NCBI GenBank assembly: GCA_009760855.2
Contig: WPIO01000001.1
Location: forward strand, 7,820,001 to 7,880,000
DNA from: Cristatella mucedo
Taxonomy: Eukaryota; Bryozoa; Phylactolaemata; Cristatellidae
Length of the DNA stretch: 60,000 nucleotides
Direction: 5' to 3'
The notes under the pieces are model-generated. The model searched no databases. It saw only the letters and a list, made by a program, of their open reading frames with translations, and had not been told where the DNA came from. Made by a program: the position numbers and the translations under genes. This document shows, piece by piece, positions 1 to 60,000 of the stretch; within the stretch, counting starts at the first letter, position 1; every line of letters starts with the position of its first letter.

Positions 1-127
1 CTTTAGCTAGGTGAGGAACTGCTGGGAATGAGGTCAGCAGGAGTGGGCTTGATGATGGATAAAAAAGGAGAGAAGAGTGGAGAACCAGAAAGTGTGAGTG
101 AAGAGAGAGAGTTAGAGTTAAGAGTTA

Positions 128-128
128 A

Positions 129-196
<68 letters not shown>
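128..196. repeat. (GA)n microsatellite
   Basis: About 34 GA units, almost perfect, flanked by degenerate GA-rich sequence from about 100 to 210. Nothing else is recognised in 1-646 apart from the TTTATGG cluster at 486-657. Confidence 0.95.
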
Positions 197-201
<5 letters not shown>

Positions 202-485
202 TAGTGAGAGAGACGTAGAGCTAGGATGTACACATTAGTGGGGCAGGCAGAGGAGAGGTGGAGCAACATCAGATAATGGAGAGTGAAGGGTTTAAGTGAG
301 ACATATATACAAATGCATATAGCACAAATGGAACCTCTGATCATTTCTATTTTGCTGAAAGAGTCACCGTATAAGCCAACAGAAGTGCTTAATGATTCTT
401 GGCATCGTTTATAGCATGGTTGATTAAATCACGATATCTGGATTGCACATAAGCCATTCGACCGTGTCCTTGAAGCTGTGATTGA

Positions 486-657
486 TTTATGGCTTTCTAT
501 TCACAGTGTAAAGGCTGGTAGGGGGTAATAGCCTTGTTATTCACCCTGTGGCCAGTTTATGGCCCTGTGCCGTTTATGGCTAAGTGCTGAGGCCAGCCTC
601 TGGCCGATCAGAGTTTTCAGAGCAGCAGCTCTTTTATGGGTCATTGTCATTTTATGG
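486..657 (+). repeat. Cluster of five TTTATGG heptamers
   Basis: TTTATGG occurs at 486-492, 556-562, 573-579, 633-639 and 651-657, several with GGC after it. No larger repeat unit is apparent. Function unknown. Confidence 0.6.
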
Positions 658-841
658 TGGTGATAGTTGAAGTCACAGCCTGCAGAAGCTGGGTAGCTTC
701 GACAAGGACACCAGGCAGGGCGGTCGCATTCTGGCCCCCTGAAGCATCAATATGAAGCCCGACACAGTAATGAGCTGTCGTCTTGTGTGACTGCTCCCTT
801 GATGGGGATAGCGGTTGGCGTCTACACGTTTTGGCCAGCTG
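650..841 (-). CDS. PKHD1L1-like: Probable PKHD1L1-like exon 24 (3' boundary unresolved)
   Basis: Phase-compatible open frame following exon 23 after a 191-nt intron. It reads an Arg/Ser-rich stretch (TCRRQPLSPSREQSHK) then HYCVGLHIDASGG and LVEATQLLQAVTSTI, resembling in character the basic linker and strand that follow in fibrocystin-L. The acceptor is a tandem AAG/CAG (NAGNAG), so the exon may begin at 841 or 838. The frame ends in TGA at 647-649; no convincing donor was found, so it could be the end of this reading frame or the donor is one I did not recognise. The transmembrane segment is not seen below it. Confidence 0.45.
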
Positions 842-1032
842 CTTTGGCGGCCAAATGGAAGTAGACAGTTTCGTCAGTGAGCTTTGCTGGGTTCGGCTAG
901 CTATGGTGATTGCATGTCATCGCGTGTGCAAGTGAATCCACAAATCAAACGAAGTTTGATTCGCTTATTTGAAACTGCTGCCTACAATCCGTTCAATGAA
1001 AGTTTCAATAGAATGTCAACCAATTGGCTAAC

Positions 1033-58429
<57,397 letters not shown>

Positions 58430-58816
58430 CTGAATGACAGGACATGTAAGGATATGGTTATTCCTGAATGCAATGACTTAGGACGTATAATGCAGCTAAA
58501 CAATTTAAGGACCGATAGCCAGTCTCACATAAAATACCTTATGTTCCTGGAGACACACTTAAGAAAGAAAACAAAACGAAGCCTGCATAATTGGTAACGA
58601 AAGACTGGTCGTCAAGCAAAGGGACAGAACTATGCATGCATGGTATACAAATTCATCAAGCAACGGGAGTTGTTCTACACAATAACAACCATTCCACCCT
58701 TGACAAACCTGTGTTTACAGCCAGCATACAACAAGCAATCGGTCATGCATGCCACAAAATAGAACAAAAAAGAATGTGTGGCTGAAATTGAGTATATAAA
58801 TGCTACTGTTGTGAGC

Positions 58817-58873
<57 letters not shown>

Positions 58874-58874
58874 C

Positions 58875-58908
<34 letters not shown>
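58817..58908. repeat. (GT)n microsatellite
   Basis: Two GT blocks with a GTGCGTGCGCGTG interruption. Confidence 0.95.
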
Positions 58909-58909
<1 letters not shown>

Positions 58910-59269
58910 TGCGCATTGCTAAACAGCAAACGACTTGAGCACTCTGAACACAACCGAACTCGACAACGTTTAATCAACAACTCTTTGCAGACGTTCTAAA
59001 ACGGGGCTTTCTGCCGTCTGAGCTCAGGAATGCTGCGCTCTGATTGGCCAGTGCTGCAGCCAGCGCCAGCAGCAGGAACGCAGCACCCCGACCGACCGGT
59101 CAGTCAAAGTCGGTAGGACCTTTCAGCCCAGCCCAGAACGACAACATGTGGGCGCAGCACTGCCCCAGCCCTCCCTCCTGCAACATTCCTCCCTTCTTAC
59201 TCTTAGCCGATATACATTCAAGTGATAAATAAACAATTATATGCACAATATGTGATTGCTTATGGTGGT

Positions 59270-60000
59270 GTAGCTCCACCCCTAGGTCACTGCCGACAGC
59301 TGTAGACGACCTTTTCATAACGTCGCGGCTGGGTGCTTCTTGCTGTGCTTGCAAATACACAAAATTCATCTGGCTGTTAGCCATCGGCCGTCGCTCCATC
59401 ATTGGCTTCTCAGCTACCATCACTGGTTTCACCAACGCTGGCTCTACCACCTCTTCCTGCTCTTCAGACGTCACTGCTTGCGCTAGAATCTCCAGCACCT
59501 CGCCGAACGTCGCTGCTTCCAGCTTCTCCGATTTGGCTGCCCCTGATTCCACCGCTGTCTCCTGCTCAACCACTGCCTCCGGCTCGGCCGTCTCTAGCTC
59601 CTCGACCTCCGTCTGACCTTCAGGCACTGCAGCTGCTTGCTTCTCAGACGTCACTGCTTGCACTGGCACCTCCGGCACATCTTCGGCTTCTCAGCCTCCT
59701 GCCTGTCTGATTCACCCTCCTCCAGCTCAGCTGCCTCCGGCTCAGCCATAGTCTCCGGCTCAGTCTCTGCCTCCAACTCTACAACTCCCTCGGCCTTCAC
59801 CAGCTTGGCAGATGCTGTCCCATAAACGCCCCTCCGTCGGTATCAGCAACACCCGCTGGGAATGGCTGTGCAAGCTGAGACGAGCGGTCCATGACGCTGA
59901 CGGACGGCGACACTTTATGGATTATGTGGAGCCTCTCCTGCTCGAGCCGAAAGTGCTGTGCCTCGTCCTCGGTCAGGAATGTTGAGGTCGTAATAGACAT
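59270..60000 (-). CDS. Glu/Ala/Val-rich coding-like segment, frame-broken, unidentified
   Basis: Minus strand, three frames in succession. 60000-59797: TFLTEDEAQHFRLEQERLHI, then VSPSVSVMDRSSQLAQ, ending at a TGA. About 59830-59690: KLVKAEGVVELEAETEPE, then AEPEAAELEEGESD. 59690-59270: VPVQAVTSEKQ, VEELETAEPEAVVEQ, AQAVTSEEQEEVVE, then MNFVYLQAQQEAPSRDVMK. Each change is the same one-base type. QAVTSE recurs 180 bp (60 codons) apart. It could be a retroposed or decayed gene with a Glu-rich repeat, an unrecognised gene whose 5' end is beyond 60000, or a chance product of GAG/GCN-rich DNA. It lies upstream of exon 1 on the same strand, so it is probably inside an intron of the PKHD1L1-like gene. 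I do not recognise a family. Confidence 0.35.

Overview
The window is nuclear DNA from an animal, very probably an invertebrate; I cannot name the species. It has many short exons with GT-AG splice sites, long introns, long dinucleotide microsatellites, and decayed non-LTR retrotransposons, tRNA-derived SINEs and one Tc1/mariner copy. I see no bacterial, plastid or viral gene.

One gene dominates. On the minus strand, 23 exons between 58429 and 1033 join in a single frame into about 1,666 codons of a fibrocystin-L (PKHD1L1)-like protein. Each exon was placed by an open frame, flanking AG/GT sites, matching splice phase, and collinearity with the human PKHD1L1 order as I recall it. Both ends lie outside the window; a 24th exon at 650-841 is probable. 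Exons 1-5 are the segment after the first G8 domain and its beta-helix (PbH1-like) repeats. Exons 6-9 are the linker. Exons 10-12 are the second G8 domain, exons 13-17 the second beta-helix, and exons 18-23 the extracellular C-terminal part. The two halves are an ancient internal duplication. Exon 8 carries an in-frame TGA where the human protein, as I recall it, has tryptophan.

The introns hold nearly everything else. (1) About 18 fragments of L2/CR1-like LINEs, including a decayed but almost full-length copy at 36050-38830 and two copies placed as an inverted pair at 44315-45885. (2) Two tRNA-derived SINE families. SINE-A (seven copies) ends in a tail resembling the L2 3' end, a LINE/SINE partnership. 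SINE-B (five copies) has a different hairpin-bearing body. (3) A decayed Tc1/mariner transposon at 7046-8600 carrying a SINE-A. (4) A 55-bp tandem array at 28971-29190 and an unclassified dispersed repeat at 35463 and 40796. (5) Long (GA)n, (GT)n and (TA)n tracts.

At the high-coordinate end (59270-60000, minus strand) is a Glu/Ala/Val-rich coding-like segment spread over three frames. I could not identify it. I found no rRNA, intact tRNA, CRISPR array or operon, and no new biological system; the points most worth checking are the stop codon in exon 8, the LINE/SINE tail sharing and the unidentified Glu-rich segment.
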